Source: Sipunculus nudus (lineage: Eukaryota; Annelida; Sipuncula; Golfingiida; Sipunculidae). From it: a stretch of DNA of 64,000 nucleotides. The notes beneath the pieces were generated by a model. It had not been told where the DNA came from. It made no database searches and worked only from the letters and a program-made list of their open reading frames with translations. The stretch lies in assembly GCA_026874595.1 (NCBI GenBank), contig CM049308.1:51967624-52031623 (forward strand), given 5' to 3'. The number at the start of each line of letters is the position of its first letter. Position 1 is the first letter of the stretch. A program made the position numbers and the translations under genes. Positions 33,413-44,397 of this stretch are shown here, piece by piece.

Positions 33413-36055
33413 ATGCCCAGACTGGACAAAGAAGTTTCTGAAAAGTTGATCGAACAAGTGCGCGACCACAGATGTCTGTAGGATCCGATCAGCGCCGAGT
33501 ACAAGGACGCTCAGCTAGTTTTCAACGTATGGAATAGCATAGCAAAGGCTATGAGGGATCCTGCTGTGGCTGGTGAGTGACTGTTTCTGGATGTAAAATT
33601 AATGACAAGACTTTTCGCTCTGTTAAACATGTGTAGTTTGTAAAAAAATCTTTTGTTTTCAAGACATGAGCTCAGAGTGAGATATCATCATTAATGATTG
33701 TGTATTTACTACAGCAGTGAATAAAAATGACAGAATTTATTAAATACTCAGTTAAATTAGATTAAGACTTGGTGATTGATTATTTTATACAAGATTAGGT
33801 CTAAACTGAAGTTGTAGGAGAACTACAATATTAAACAAATTGTCGCTACATGTTATTCACGTGTTATATTGCTTGCAGGTCTGGACTGGAAGAAGAAATG
33901 GCGCAATTTACGAGACATTTACATGACAAAGAGAAAACAGGTTAGAACAACCAAATGTGGACAAAGTGCCCGAAGAGCAAGGAAGTGGATATATTTTGAC
34001 AGCATGTGTTTCCTCGACCAATACACAGAAGAACAATGGTAATTAGACTTAACATTTAATGCATGAATATTTCAAATATGTCAAACTCTTACTCTATATT
34101 TTGAAATATTTATGATTGGCTCGTCTGGCTTTTCCACACTGTTCTATGACTTTTTTTTTAAATACTGTTCCAGCACTGAAACTATTGTCCCGCAGGACGA
34201 AACAGAGAGTGAAGAAGAAACTGGTCTCGAGGGCTCATAGGATGAACCTTATATGTCATAAAGGTTTGAACAAATTAATATAAATTACATTATTTGAAGA
34301 AAACATTTGTAGGGTTCTGTTATTTAAATAAAAATCCAGTTTAAAAGTTAAAAAAGACAGACTTAACGCGTGTTAGCTCATAAAACATATCAAAATTTAG
34401 TTTTCAAACTGTCCCCTACGAACATGTCTTTCATGCCTGGATGCAGGTGCTACATCATTGAAGTATTCCTTGAAAATTGCTCTGATTTGCTGTGCATTCT
34501 GTGCTCCTCCATAACCAACGCCGGGAAATCTGCGAAGCCCCTGAGTTGGTTCTGCTCCTGCATGTTGTAGCAATGAGGATATCTGAGAAGGCGTTGATTG
34601 CGATTGAAGAAAATTATGCAGCACACAAGTTGCCTTCACTACGTCATTTGCGACCCCAGTTCCAACTGCAAGTTTTGTGTGAAACACTCTCCACCGAACA
34701 GCCAGAACACCGAACGCGTTTTCTACGATCCTTCTTGCCCCGGACAGCCTGTAATTGAATACTTGCTCATCATAGGGACATCCCCTTCCAGGGTATGGTC
34801 TCATGATATGGCGCTGTAAGGGGAAGGCCTCATCCCCTATAACCACACAAGGAACTCATCATCGGGAAAGTTTAACTTTTCCGTTACTATGGCTTTTCCG
34901 AGATTTGAATTTCCGAATATGCCCCCGTCGCTGTTCCGACCGTAAGACCCAACATCAATCGCAATAAATTTCAAATCTGCGTCCACCAGTGCCATGAGGA
35001 CTATTGAGAATGTTCCCTTATAATTAAAATACTGGGACCCTGTGTTGTTTGGGCACTTTATGACCACATGCTTCCCATCAAGAGCAGCTAAGCAGTGAGG
35101 AAACTGCCATTTATCTTTAAAATTTGCGGCTATCGATTTCCATTCTTCTGTTGTTGTTGGTAATTTCATGTAGATGGGTACTAATGTTTGCCACAAAAGC
35201 TGACACACTTCTCGCACAATATTGCTTACGGTCTTCACTCCCAGCTGGTAGGCAAAGGCTAGAGAATGGAAGGACTCCTCTGTGGCCAAGAACCTGTATA
35301 AGTAATACAGGAGCATATTAATGAAAATAACTTAAAATTATATAATTACATAATCGCAATTAAAACAGTGGTTAGATAGTGGCAAAGTAAATTTTCTATG
35401 GGTATTTCAAGTATATAGGATTCAAAGGTTTGCTTGTAAGGTTGTATGTGTCACTGTATATTTTACCTAATTTATTTTAAAACATTCTTAAATTTTCAGA
35501 TCAATGACACCGTCTGTTGTGCAGCAATCTTCCTCAGTCAGTGATTTGCCTTCATTTGTGGATATGCAAGGGCCCTCAAAAACAACAAAAGCACATAAGA
35601 GGAAAGCAAACTCAAAGGAATCTTCAGATTCAACAAGCTCCATGGAGAGAGCTCTGGCCGATCTAATCGTGCAGCACAGGAACGTCGCAGGGAAGATGCT
35701 TGAAGGTGTTGATGTAACAAGGATCAAGTCAGCCGAAGAACTGTATTTTGAAAGCGCTGCTCAGCGTATGGACCGATTGCCAGAAAAGACAAAGTCAGAT
35801 TTGATGTTCCAAATCTCCTCCTTATTATTTAATGCAGAGAACACTGATATTGCCCCAATGCCTGTCCCCCCTTTACCTACACCAAACTCCCCAGTTTCTT
35901 CGTTTTCTTCAGCACCAGGACCATCAGTGGAACCGCCTCAATGGACCTGCCCCACACCTGCTACGGATCGTGTACACAGTACACACAGCATGGACTTTGG
36001 CAGAGAAACGTCCATCATTGCACAAGCTATGAATTTGGCCAGTAATATGTCGTAA
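33413..36055 (+). pseudogene. MADF-BESS accessory DNA-binding protein of the Harbinger element
   Basis: There are four exons. Exon 1 (33413-33572) starts MPRLDKEVSEKLIEQVRDHR and carries a TAG at 33479-33481, where MADF proteins usually have Tyr, before DPISAEYKD. Exon 2 (33879-34038) reads GLDWKKKWRNLRDIYMTKRK and ends FDSMCFLDQYTEEQ, the second half of the MADF trihelix fold. Exon 3 (34174 to a TAG at 34238-34240, perhaps continuing to ~34255) is acidic. Exon 4 (35500-36055) follows a good acceptor and holds a basic KAHKRKAN stretch and a BESS-like motif (DRLPEKTKSDLMFQISSLLF) before a Pro/Ser-rich tail. The splice signals for exons 1-2 are GT/AG consensus. MADF proteins bind DNA; BESS motifs mediate protein contacts. 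AATAAA at about 34326 could end a short form after exon 3. Confidence 0.8.
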
Positions 36056-36816
36056 TATCTGGACATTTGGAACATCATTTATGATGCCTTTTGGAGTACA
36101 CCGTAATTAAATTATTGTTATTACGTTTTCTTAAATTAAAACTAGAGTATCCCATAAGTGTATAAATTATTAGTTGATACATTTGGGGTTTTGAATGTTA
36201 TTATACTGATAATAGGTTGTAATATATTATTTTGGGATTTGGATAACAGTGTAATTAAATTATTGTAATTATTTTTTTTAAATAGTTGATACATTTGGCG
36301 TTTTGAATGTTAATTTACTGTCAATAGGTTGTTATATATCATTTAAGGAGCTAAAACTGTTAACTGAGATTTGGACAGTTTAAAAACCACATACACAAGC
36401 TTGGACAAAGAGTGTTTTGCTTTATTATGTTTTATTTTTTGTAATATCCGGTATTATACCGCTGGGTTTTTTTAATAAATAAAGACGTACCTCAAGCACA
36501 CAGCTAATCTTTGTCTTGGGCAGATAACTTTTCTAAATCGAGAGTACTTCACCAAGTGTTCCTCGACCATTGACAGGACAAAACCAAACTGCTCTCTGTC
36601 CAGTCTCATGTACTGTTGGAATCTCTCTAAATCAGATTCCAGCTCCTGTATCAGATGGTATGCCCCTTGTTCATATCTCCTCTTATTGATAGCGTGCACC
36701 CACCAACGGTGTTTTCTTTTGTTCCTTTTTTTTGTTTTCACTACTATATACGCCCCTGTAATTATGATAAGCTGTTCCTGATGGTGAAGAAGCTGTGAGG
36801 ATGTGCTGAGTGGCAT
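34397..36816 (-). pseudogene. Harbinger DDE transposase (HARBI1-like)
   Basis: Exon 1 is 36816-36491 (start MPLSTSSQLLHHQEQ; then RWWVHAINKRRYEQGAYHLI and FRKVICPRQRLAVCL, the classic N-terminal region). Its donor is GAG|GTACGTC. Exon 2 is 35293-34397 after acceptor TTACTTATACAG. The joined codons give the family's CLRFLAT. Exon 2 has the helix-turn-helix (LGVKTVSNIVREVCQLL), block 1 AALDGKHVVIKCP (D), block 2 GSYGRNSDGGIF (D) and block 3 RRIVENAFGVLAVRWRVF (E). All three catalytic acids are kept. A two-base (TG) duplication near 34845 shifts the frame between blocks 2 and 3. Total length would be about 400 residues, normal for the family. The enzyme cuts and joins DNA at the terminal repeats in the nucleus. 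Confidence 0.93.
36056..36470. other. AT-rich spacer, intron of the transposase gene and 3' UTR of the MADF gene
   Basis: Contains a direct repeat: TTGATACATTTGGGGTTTTG near 36175 and TTGATACATTTGGCGTTTTG near 36286, each followed by similar AT-rich DNA and each preceded by GTGTAATTAAATTATTGT-like blocks. No coding sequence. Confidence 0.7.
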
Positions 36817-37032
36817 TATGGAGAAGCGAAAGAACGAAAAACGCACCAATGGACGCACACAAAAACGCATCCGTATCCGCAACGCATCCGTACAAGTGGA
36901 CACGCGGCTTAACTCCTCATCAAAGAACATGTGTTCATATTCTTTCAGCTTATGTTAAGTCTCTTTGACTTAGTCACCTACCTGGCTGACAGTGTAACGG
37001 ATCCATCCTTTCCTACCTGTTGATTGGAATGC

Positions 37033-37034
<2 letters not shown>

Positions 37035-37079
<45 letters not shown>
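37035..37079. repeat. (TA)n microsatellite
   Basis: About 22 TA dinucleotides, shortly outside the right end of the Harbinger element. Confidence 0.98.
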
Positions 37080-37082
<3 letters not shown>

Positions 37083-38449
37083 GGAAGCAGAATTCAGCGG
37101 TACCTTTCACGTGACTTTATTCAATAATTCACTATCATTTCTAGTTTTTTAATCATTTGTAATCGATTGAGATGGTTCACTTAATAAGAGGCTTTACAGA
37201 GGTCCATAAGTTTTTCTGAGCCCTGTTGGTTCGCGGAAGTCTTGAATTTTAGTTTATAGTTAATTTGAATCGATAAGCGAAATGAATACATTCAAAGGTT
37301 TTCCACAATATCTTTTATATTTGGAAACATTTTGTATTGCTTAAAAATTGCAGATAAAACAGCTTCATCTCAATCCTTGTATAAGCAACAACACAGGGGA
37401 AATCAGCACTAAATAATGAATATAAAACACAGAATTATACACTAAAGAAGGTATGTTAAAAGTGACTACATGGACGCTTTTGTATAAGCATTATTCATGT
37501 AAAATGAGATGTACAATAACATTCAAAATATAACAACATTCAAAATATAACATTCAAAATATAAAAAAAAAATATGAGACCTTTTAATTATCCATATATT
37601 CTACTTGCACAAATACAGACATGACCCGTTCCCTAGTGTGACTGCAAATATACCTGCATGAATATTCCCTGATGATGGAATTCCTGTGGGCTGGGTTCTA
37701 AATACGCTCCATTAGCAGCGGCTACGCTACGCTCAACTAATAATTGCTACACTACCCGCTGCATTAAACCGCGGTTGCCGGTCAGGTTTGGCCACCAGGC
37801 GACGCTGTTTCTGTGGAATTCCCCCTGCGTTATACTTGACCAAACACATTACACGTTATCATCAGCACAAACAGATGTTCTTCGAGGCACCGGTCACTTT
37901 ACACTGCTGTGGAAAGCGCTTGGTAGCACAGATTATTTTCGTCCCCATTGGAATACACATGATGCAATCGCCAGCTTTCAACACAGTCTGTATACGGACT
38001 TGCTTGAGGTCCGTTATCCCCCACTGTCTGCTGCTTCCTGCATTTCGTGCCGCAAGAGCTATCCCCGCAAAGCTATGTTTGTTTACACGCGCCTTAAGAC
38101 AATCAGATTTCTTATCAGTTCTGCAATTTTTTTATTAAACGCAGAGCCAATCAGATTTTATTTTATCCAGCGCAAACTGACCGGGTGTTGCCAAACCAGA
38201 AAAATCCTGCTAATTCTCACAGCGTGTGAGTGGAAGGTCACTGGGCCGGGAGGTCACGCACTGTGTTCAGAGTGTAGGTTCGAAACAAAGGAACCTTTCC
38301 TTGGACTGGCTGAAACCCGTGTCATCTCAGCCTCTAACATGCGCTCATCGGACACTTGATCCCCGTGACAGGGAATACAATTTGGTTATCCTGTCTTTTC
38401 ATATCCACGTCAGCGAACTAACTGGTTGAGATGTTCCGTGGTGTCACGG
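37080..38449. other. No gene; CpG-richer repeat-like segment from 37690
   Basis: 37520-37565 has three copies of ACATTCAAAATATAA. 37690-38430 is richer in G+C and has two overlapping frames (194 and 116 codons at 37775 and 37788) that have no recognised domain. 38185-38270 is the second copy of the ~90-bp repeat at 9565-9655. I think the segment is an interspersed repeat, and the long frames are not supported as genes. Confidence 0.5.
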
Positions 38450-39186
38450 ACTTCTTGTCGGATCAGCATCAAACACATATTGAACATATCAAGGAGCTGT
38501 ATATTTAGTATAATTCAATGAAATAGTCTAGAAATAATAAAGGTTAGATAAAATTTATGGGTTAGCTATTTTGCACTATCGCCTACATAACTATGTAAAT
38601 AGGCTTATTTTTTAAAATTAATTTATGACATAAAACATTTCATATTCAGCTGCTGATCGTCATGACCAATGGGTCACTTGTCTTGAAGTGTAGTAAGAGG
38701 ATTTCAATGGAAAATGGAGACAAGTTACTACAAGCAAGATACCGAGACCGTGGGGGAATTAACAACGTTCAGTTCATTAGAGACGTGATAAACTGTAAAT
38801 AAACTGAGTTGGGTATAAACTGAAGCACCAAAGTCCATCGATGTTCAGTTAAATCTATTAATACTTCAGTCCCGTGACGTCATATGTTGGGACTGACGTC
38901 ATATGTTTACAAAGTCCGATGGTCACGTAAAAAGATAAATGATCAAATATATCAATAATATCAAATCAAAGTCAAATCAAACTGAACAGTTATATGATCA
39001 GTGTGATGTGAATTATGTCAAAGTTCACCGTAATAAACAGTCGTAGCGATGGTATATGCAAAGTGATAGTGTGTAATCAGATAAATCATGCAATATAGTG
39101 CGAGTCTGACGCTAGACAAAGGAAATCACTGGTCTGTGTTCTGCCTCACTGGAACCAATGACTTGGTACAATGGGAGCCACCTCAA
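38450..39186. other. AT-rich DNA, perhaps leader of a minus-strand LTR retrotransposon
   Basis: It lies downstream, on the minus strand, of the primer-binding site below, where an untranslated leader and gag would follow. No gag-like frame is found, so the body of the element is lost. Confidence 0.4.
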
Positions 39187-39204
39187 GTCCCTTATCGGGC
39201 GCCA
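39187..39204 (-). other. tRNA-Lys-type primer-binding site of an LTR retrotransposon
   Basis: On the minus strand the sequence is TGGCGCCCGATAAGGGAC, which matches 16 of 18 bases of the complement of the 3' end of tRNA-Lys(UUU). Two bases away on its 5' side is an LTR-like end, GATATCGACA (39207-39216 on the plus strand reads TGTCGATATC). LTR end, two-base gap, then primer site is the standard layout. Confidence 0.65.
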
Positions 39205-39206
39205 AA

Positions 39207-39400
39207 TGTCGATATCGATCGGCGCACCAGTAATTTCACACCCTGTGACACTTGAGCCCACCGTGGGGTTCGAGGAGTGGTGGTAAATGTCATTACCTCC
39301 ACCCAGTTCATTGATGTGACCTCCGGGATGGTAACCCTGCCTCTTCTCTGGCGTACTCTTTTTGTTTTGCAAGAAAGCGAGAGTTTCTGATTTTTCCAAA
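39207..39400 (-). mobile_element. LTR remnant adjoining the primer-binding site
   Basis: The LTR's 3' end (…CA) is placed by the primer site at 39187-39204. The outer boundary is not determined; there is no second LTR in the window that I can pair with it. A 95-codon minus frame through this region (39399-39112) crosses the primer site and is not considered coding. Confidence 0.4.
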
Positions 39401-40140
39401 GCCTTTACTCCAGTATTTGTTGTAATTAATGATAATATTGGTTTGCCATATAAACATGATTATCCTACAAATACAGGTTTTTATTTAAGGTTACGTATAC
39501 CTTTTATAACGATCAAGACTTCATACAGCTTCAACAAACTGTTTTTTTATATATGTAGGCATAACAGCAGACCAAACATATTTTCTTGTTTTGAGAAATT
39601 CTGGGACATTTTTCAAGTACTTTTGTCCAAGGTACTCCTCCACTAACAGTTTCATCTTCTTTCTTTGTCTGCCAGATATTCATTCATCTTTTCAAATTCT
39701 TCAGTTGTTTGGACAGGACCACTGTCCAATATTTCACCCTCACATTCATTTCCATCATCTTTTGTTAGTAGTTTTCGAAGGACAGCAGTGATATTTCTCT
39801 GTTCTTCACGAATTTCATCAAGTTAATCAGTACAGTCACCCTGAAATCTATCAAAATAAACATACAATGTACAAACTTGTTCGTCATCCACAGACCTGAT
39901 TTCCCTAATATATGTGTTTGTTTAATAACATAAAGCAATTTGCCTAGAAATTGAGAGAGAACAACATTGAGGACCTTAAAAAAATATGACTTCATATGGT
40001 ATCATACTCAAATAGTTTCCAAGCTGTCCTCAAGACAAGTTTCATTTGAGTGATGAGCAACAGCACTATACTAAAATTGATTATGAGAATAGTTAAGTAA
40101 AACCCTTACTGTTGTGTTTACTGTGCACATTTTGGACTAC
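39401..40140. other. No gene recognised
   Basis: AT-rich. Plus frames at 39362-39791 and a minus frame at 39995-39765 have no domain. Confidence 0.4.
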
Positions 40141-40202
40141 AAAGATGTAGAAGATTTTCATGATCAGAAACTCTCACTCGTCCACAACCCCCCGAACTCA
40201 CT

Positions 40203-41060
40203 TTAGACTCCACTCAAATCCCCTGCTTTCACTAGGTCACGCGTCTCCTTTCTCTCCTGCTCTTTTACACTACGCCTTGCTCGTTCCACATGCTCTGTTA
40301 ACCGATCATCACCCATACCTCGCAGCCACCTCCAGGTGTTCTTCCTTTGAAACATTATGACACCCTCCATAGCACAACTACTTTGCATTCGGCCCTTCTA
40401 GCACCAGGTAATCTAACATACCAAAATCTCTGTCAGATTTTATATTCGTAATGGGCACACTGGCAGTCTCACTCATTCTCTTACTCAGATCAGCATTCAC
40501 TCCTCGTAGCTGATCTTGAAGCAACTTCTGGGTCTTACTAAAGAAGGATGCCACTCATTCACCAAAGCACCATACAGCCTGTCCTTTCTAACACTGATAT
40601 CCACATTTAAACACTCCACCACTTTCATCTGGCTAAAAGCATCCTGTGCAAACACACCAGTGACCTTTTCAACCTTGCAGTCAGTCCACTAATGTGCGTC
40701 ACACTCTCCACAACGGCCATGTCAGCAACTTGTCAATCAGCCTAAAGCACGCACTCAACACACAAACTTTTCCACACCCAGGTCAGCATGCACCGTTTTC
40801 ATCAACAGGTCCTCATCTTTCACACACACCAAAGGTCGCACAACAAAAGGTAAAATCAACAATACGCTGGTAAAACTGCTCTTCTGAATGTTCAGCCTCC
40901 TGACTGCCTCCAACATTCCTGCAAAGATGCTTGATGAATTTGAACGGTCAACAAATTTGGAATAAACAAAAAATACCTTGATTACTACCTGTTTGGCAGC
41001 ACGAATGTAGAAAAGTTCTTTCTCCGTCACTGCTGTATTCCCAGCCAAAACAGTGAGCTC
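40203..41060 (-). pseudogene. Decayed ORF, family not recognised
   Basis: On the minus strand, protein-like frames follow each other with shifts: 41048-40755 (ELFYIRAAKQVVIKVFFVYS, then SIFAGMLEAVRRLNIQKSSF), then KVEKVTGVFAQDAFSQMKVV and ECLNVDISVRKDRLYGALVN (about 40680-40560), then KTQKLLQDQLRGVNADLSKR and SDRDFGMLDYLVLEGPNAK (about 40540-40390), then 40388-40203. The order and amphipathic character suggest one ~270-residue ORF broken by at least three frameshifts. I cannot name the family. It is probably from a transposon. Confidence 0.4.
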
Positions 41061-41519
41061 ATCATTATATCACAGTGACATCACTTTTTAATTCTTATCA
41101 CGACCTTAGATTAGTCCCTCACGCTGTTTAGGGAGAATTTGCTAACGGTTTTAAAATAATAACAAATATAATGACTGGTCTATTAGACACACAAGCATCT
41201 TCATGTCTCTCTCTCTCACTGACCCGCTCCTCTAGTTCAGCTAATTAGTGTTTGCCAAAAAGCAAAGCTGATTCATACAAAGTAGGACTGAGAACATATT
41301 TTTATTTCTGTAATGTACTTCTGTTAGTGTTGTCTGTATCCATGTATGACTTGTATATTGTCAATGTCTATTTACTGTCATGATGTACAATGTACTTTGC
41401 GATAGCAGACGGCTGACGCGCGCGCAAGTCTGTTACTACATTGATAAACAGATTGGAGCGACTTTTTCAGATTTGACGCTTGTGTTTTGGGCTTTTTTCT
41501 GCTTGATAGACTTTATATT
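41061..41519. other. No gene recognised
   Basis: AT-rich sequence with a 72-codon plus frame from 41380 that runs into the repeat below. Confidence 0.4.
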
Positions 41520-42540
41520 ACAAACGAGAAACCTGTACAGTTTATACCGTAAAGTAGAACAGCAGGATTGCTTATTTAATGACGAGATACTTTTATAAGA
41601 TTAGCATACACATTTGGAGTTGAAAAGAAGGGATAGTGGTAAAGGGATTAGTGTCTGGATGATAAACTAATCACCGACATTACTGTAGAAGATGAGAGAT
41701 ATTATAGTTTAAAGACGTAGAAGTAGCAACTTGAATGTGGTCTGACATGTTTTGGGGGTTTTTTTGGGGGGGGGGGGGGGGAGGCGGAAATTGTCCAACC
41801 CAGTAGAAATGAGAAATCCTAGCGGGGACTAAAAGTGGAAGGGGTGGGGGTTGAGGTGGCAGTTCGGGATAGCTGGACCCCTTAAACAGCAATATGTATT
41901 AGCTTTTTAATGTTTTGTAGCTTTTTCTTCCCTTTCTTGCGTTTCTAGGCCTCTGTTGATTTTGCTTAGAAACGGTTCTTTATATTACGCTAAAAAAGGT
42001 TCTTTATATTGTAGCCTGTCAAAGGTACATCGCACCACACCATTACGGGAACGGTCGAAGGAGTTATATCAAGGAAGGACCAACTGAAGATCTCTGTGGA
42101 CACCGGGAAGAGTATCCAAACCCTCAAGGTTGACACCGGTGCTATTTGGAGGGACCTGATGGTGGGCGAAGATCAGAACGCGGACCCTGAGAAAGCCTTT
42201 CTACAGAAAATTCAGTTTCGCTGCAGTGTAGTAATAAAAACGAGATCGTATCTTTCGAAGTTTAGGAAAGACAGTAAAAAAGACAATTAAGTCGTAAGAA
42301 TCGATTACTTTCAATAAATTGATTACCTTCAATAAAGTGGTGTGGACCATTTTTTCTAGTCGGGTCTATGCCTGGCATTTGGTATCTGCATGTGCATCGT
42401 GTACGGTCAACATTAATGTAAGTAGCTTTATATTGTTGTGAATGTGATGTTGTGATTGGGAAATGTTAGTTGTTGATCGTTTGTGCGAAGTCATCGGGGG
42501 CTTAGTATTTGTAACAGTCATTAATCTCGGAAGAACTATA
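41520..42540 (+). repeat. ~1-kb direct repeat, copy 1
   Basis: It matches 48090-49400 in the same orientation, with shared landmarks: GATTAGCATACACATTTGGA, a poly-G tract (41766-41781 here), GTTGAGGTGGCAGTTCGGGA, TTCTTTATATTACGCT repeats, and GATTACTTTCAATAAATTG. A plus frame at 42096-42290 (MDTGKSIQTLKVDTGAIWRD...) is kept only in part in copy 2. The family is unknown. Confidence 0.85.
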
Positions 42541-43588
42541 TACCCAGAAATCCCTTTTCCTGACAGGTGGGAGGTTGTTTATGGCATGCCCTTTAGGTTT
42601 CCAAATTTTAAAGACCATAAGTAGAGTGGGATGCATTTTTTGTGAGAGAACGAAAGTATTTTAGCAGAACTTGTTCAACCTGGAATGGGTATTATAGCGA
42701 TTATGATGTGGTTATCAGAAAACTCAAACCTCCCGTAATATAAGCACCCGTGATCCTCCTTTTTTTTAACTTCCACATTGTGTTAGACTAGACAGAACCG
42801 TATAAATCTTATTCATATACCTCCTATCACGTTTATGGATATCAAACTCTCGAGAGACTTCCCAGCAATATGCCTTTCTAGATATACCCTGCATCGACAG
42901 CATTACTTAAATCGGCCGTGATAAAGCCCTTCGTGCTTTTCAAGCAATTTAGTGATTATTTAACAGGAGTAAACTTTATTCGTATGTGACGTTTTAGGCC
43001 CTCTGTGCCACAGGAGCGTTATCCAGTTTCAATAGAAGGTGTAACACGACGAGCCAGAACTTGATTGCACACCCCTTAATGACACTTGACCAAAATAAAT
43101 TATAGGGAAGGCACCGGGAACAAGACGAGCGAGTCTATGTTGATCGTAAACTGATTTTTCTTAGAGGTTCCAAAGAGAGTAAATTTGATATTTTGAATAA
43201 ACTTTTTTCGGAAAGTTGGAAAGTTGGTCTGGATTTAGCTCTACAAATGACCTATTTGCCTTCTCTATTAATACATCAGCTTGGAAAGGCTTGATAACAA
43301 CAAACCCTGTCTTTGCCTGATGATACAACTTTCCAAAATGTAAAGTTACAGTCTGGAAAAATACCGTCTCAATGACTGGACATTCTATCTGCAGAGAGGG
43401 GAATGCAAAATGCTTACTTTTTGGGGATGGGGAAATTAATAATAGTTAAGGGTTTTCGCACTTTGTGCCCCTATATGAATGTGAAATAAAAGATGAGAAT
43501 GTTTACTTTGTGGAGGGTATGTTCTGGTGCGAGGTCATCACCATGATCTCAGATACACTGATAGTTAGCATTAAATGGCTCGGTTTTC
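42541..43588. other. No gene recognised
   Basis: No open frame with a domain. Repeat-like shared ends with 49400-49450. Confidence 0.4.
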
Positions 43589-43639
43589 TTATCTTTTATG
43601 TATATGTAGCCGGTTGTTCCTCAGGTGATATATACATGT

Positions 43640-44140
43640 ATCAGTCTGTGTAGGTGTGCGTAAATAAAACAACAAATTATGATTAAAAAGGTAAAAATAA
43701 TTTTTAGTTGTTTTCTTTTTGTTTGCTGAGTAGGAGATTGTTTTACCTCTAATCAGACATATTAAAGTTTCCCGTAGAAGGGCAGAGTTTGCAAAGCTGT
43801 TGTTTCTGACTGTATCCGTAATGCATTCTTTGATGGAAGTTAAATATTCTTTATCATCTAATAAAGAAAAAATGAACTTCCAGTAACCTGGACCACGTTT
43901 AAACTCAGACATTTTTATATATACTCAGGAATGATCAGTCTTATTACCTGCTTCAATTCCTAAGCCTTGAATAAAGTTACAAAAACCTTCACTTATAAGA
44001 AAATAATCCAACCTGCAGAAAACAGGTTTGGGTTGGTACCTGTGCCAATTTTATTCATGTGTCTGTGAATGCTGTGATCTACAATTTAAACTACAAAGGT
44101 TCATCCATTCAAGTAAATTTTTTCTTGGTTTTATCATGAC
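43640..44140 (-). pseudogene. L1/Tx1-type LINE, endonuclease end and linker (decayed)
   Basis: On the minus strand, about 44135-43920 reads KKKFTWMNL, then CRLDYFLISEGFCNFIQGLG, then NKTDHS: the end of the APE endonuclease. The frame from 43912 continues MSEFKRGPGYWKFIFSLLDD and KEYLTSIKECI, the EN-RT linker conserved in L1/Tx1 elements (GPGYWKFN...L). A stop lies between TDHS and KMSEF. Below about 43740 the similarity stops at A/T- and GT-rich DNA. It is a different copy from the LINE at 1-6784, in opposite orientation. Confidence 0.75.
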
Positions 44141-44186
44141 CGAATTCAATTCCACCTCTTTCATCAATTGTAGGACGTAAACTTAG

Positions 44187-44340
44187 ATGAATAAGCAATG
44201 TAAAAGTGAAAGAAAATAAGCCATAGTTTGTGAAGATAGGACCAATATTAACAAAGTTCAGAAGAAAATAAGATTTTGATATGTTTTGATCATCTTGACC
44301 TTGACTTATTTGAATAATAAACATAGGATTCCCAGATATC
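44187..44340 (+). repeat. Dispersed copy of the 62.6-64.0 kb array unit
   Basis: AAGTGAAAGAAAATAAGCCATAG through CCAGATATC matches 62662-62808 closely in the same orientation. It shows that this unit also occurs singly. Confidence 0.85.
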
Positions 44341-44397
44341 GTTACGATAAAATTATTTATAAAATCGGTTTCTGGTTCAGCTCATTCATAATGGCCA

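Larger units (their letters stand above)
33103..36909. mobile_element. Full-length PIF/Harbinger DNA transposon
   Basis: The terminal inverted repeats are AGCTGCGTGTCCACTTATGC at 33103 and, reversed from 36909, AGCCGCGTGTCCACTTGTAC; 19 of the first 22 bases agree. The flanks are TAA (33100-33102) and TAA (36910-36912), the three-base TWA duplication of this superfamily. The motif GTGTCCACTT recurs inside the left end at 33183-33192 and inverted at 33289-33298, likely transposase or accessory-protein sites. Inside are a MADF-BESS gene on the plus strand and a DDE transposase on the minus strand. At 3.8 kb it has the usual autonomous size. The lesions in both genes suggest it is no longer active by itself. 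Confidence 0.93.

Noticed and set aside
38273-38290. GGTTCGAAAC, a B-box-like motif suggesting a tRNA-derived SINE
   Set aside because: No A box at the proper distance and no tRNA fold upstream.
37775-38359. 194-codon plus frame, the longest simple ORF in the window
   Set aside because: It lies in a CpG-richer repeat-like segment, overlaps a second frame of 116 codons, contains the dispersed repeat shared with 9565-9655, and shows no domain.
43589-43912. 107-codon minus frame taken as a separate gene
   Set aside because: Its N-terminal part is the EN-RT linker of a LINE; the rest runs through low-complexity DNA.
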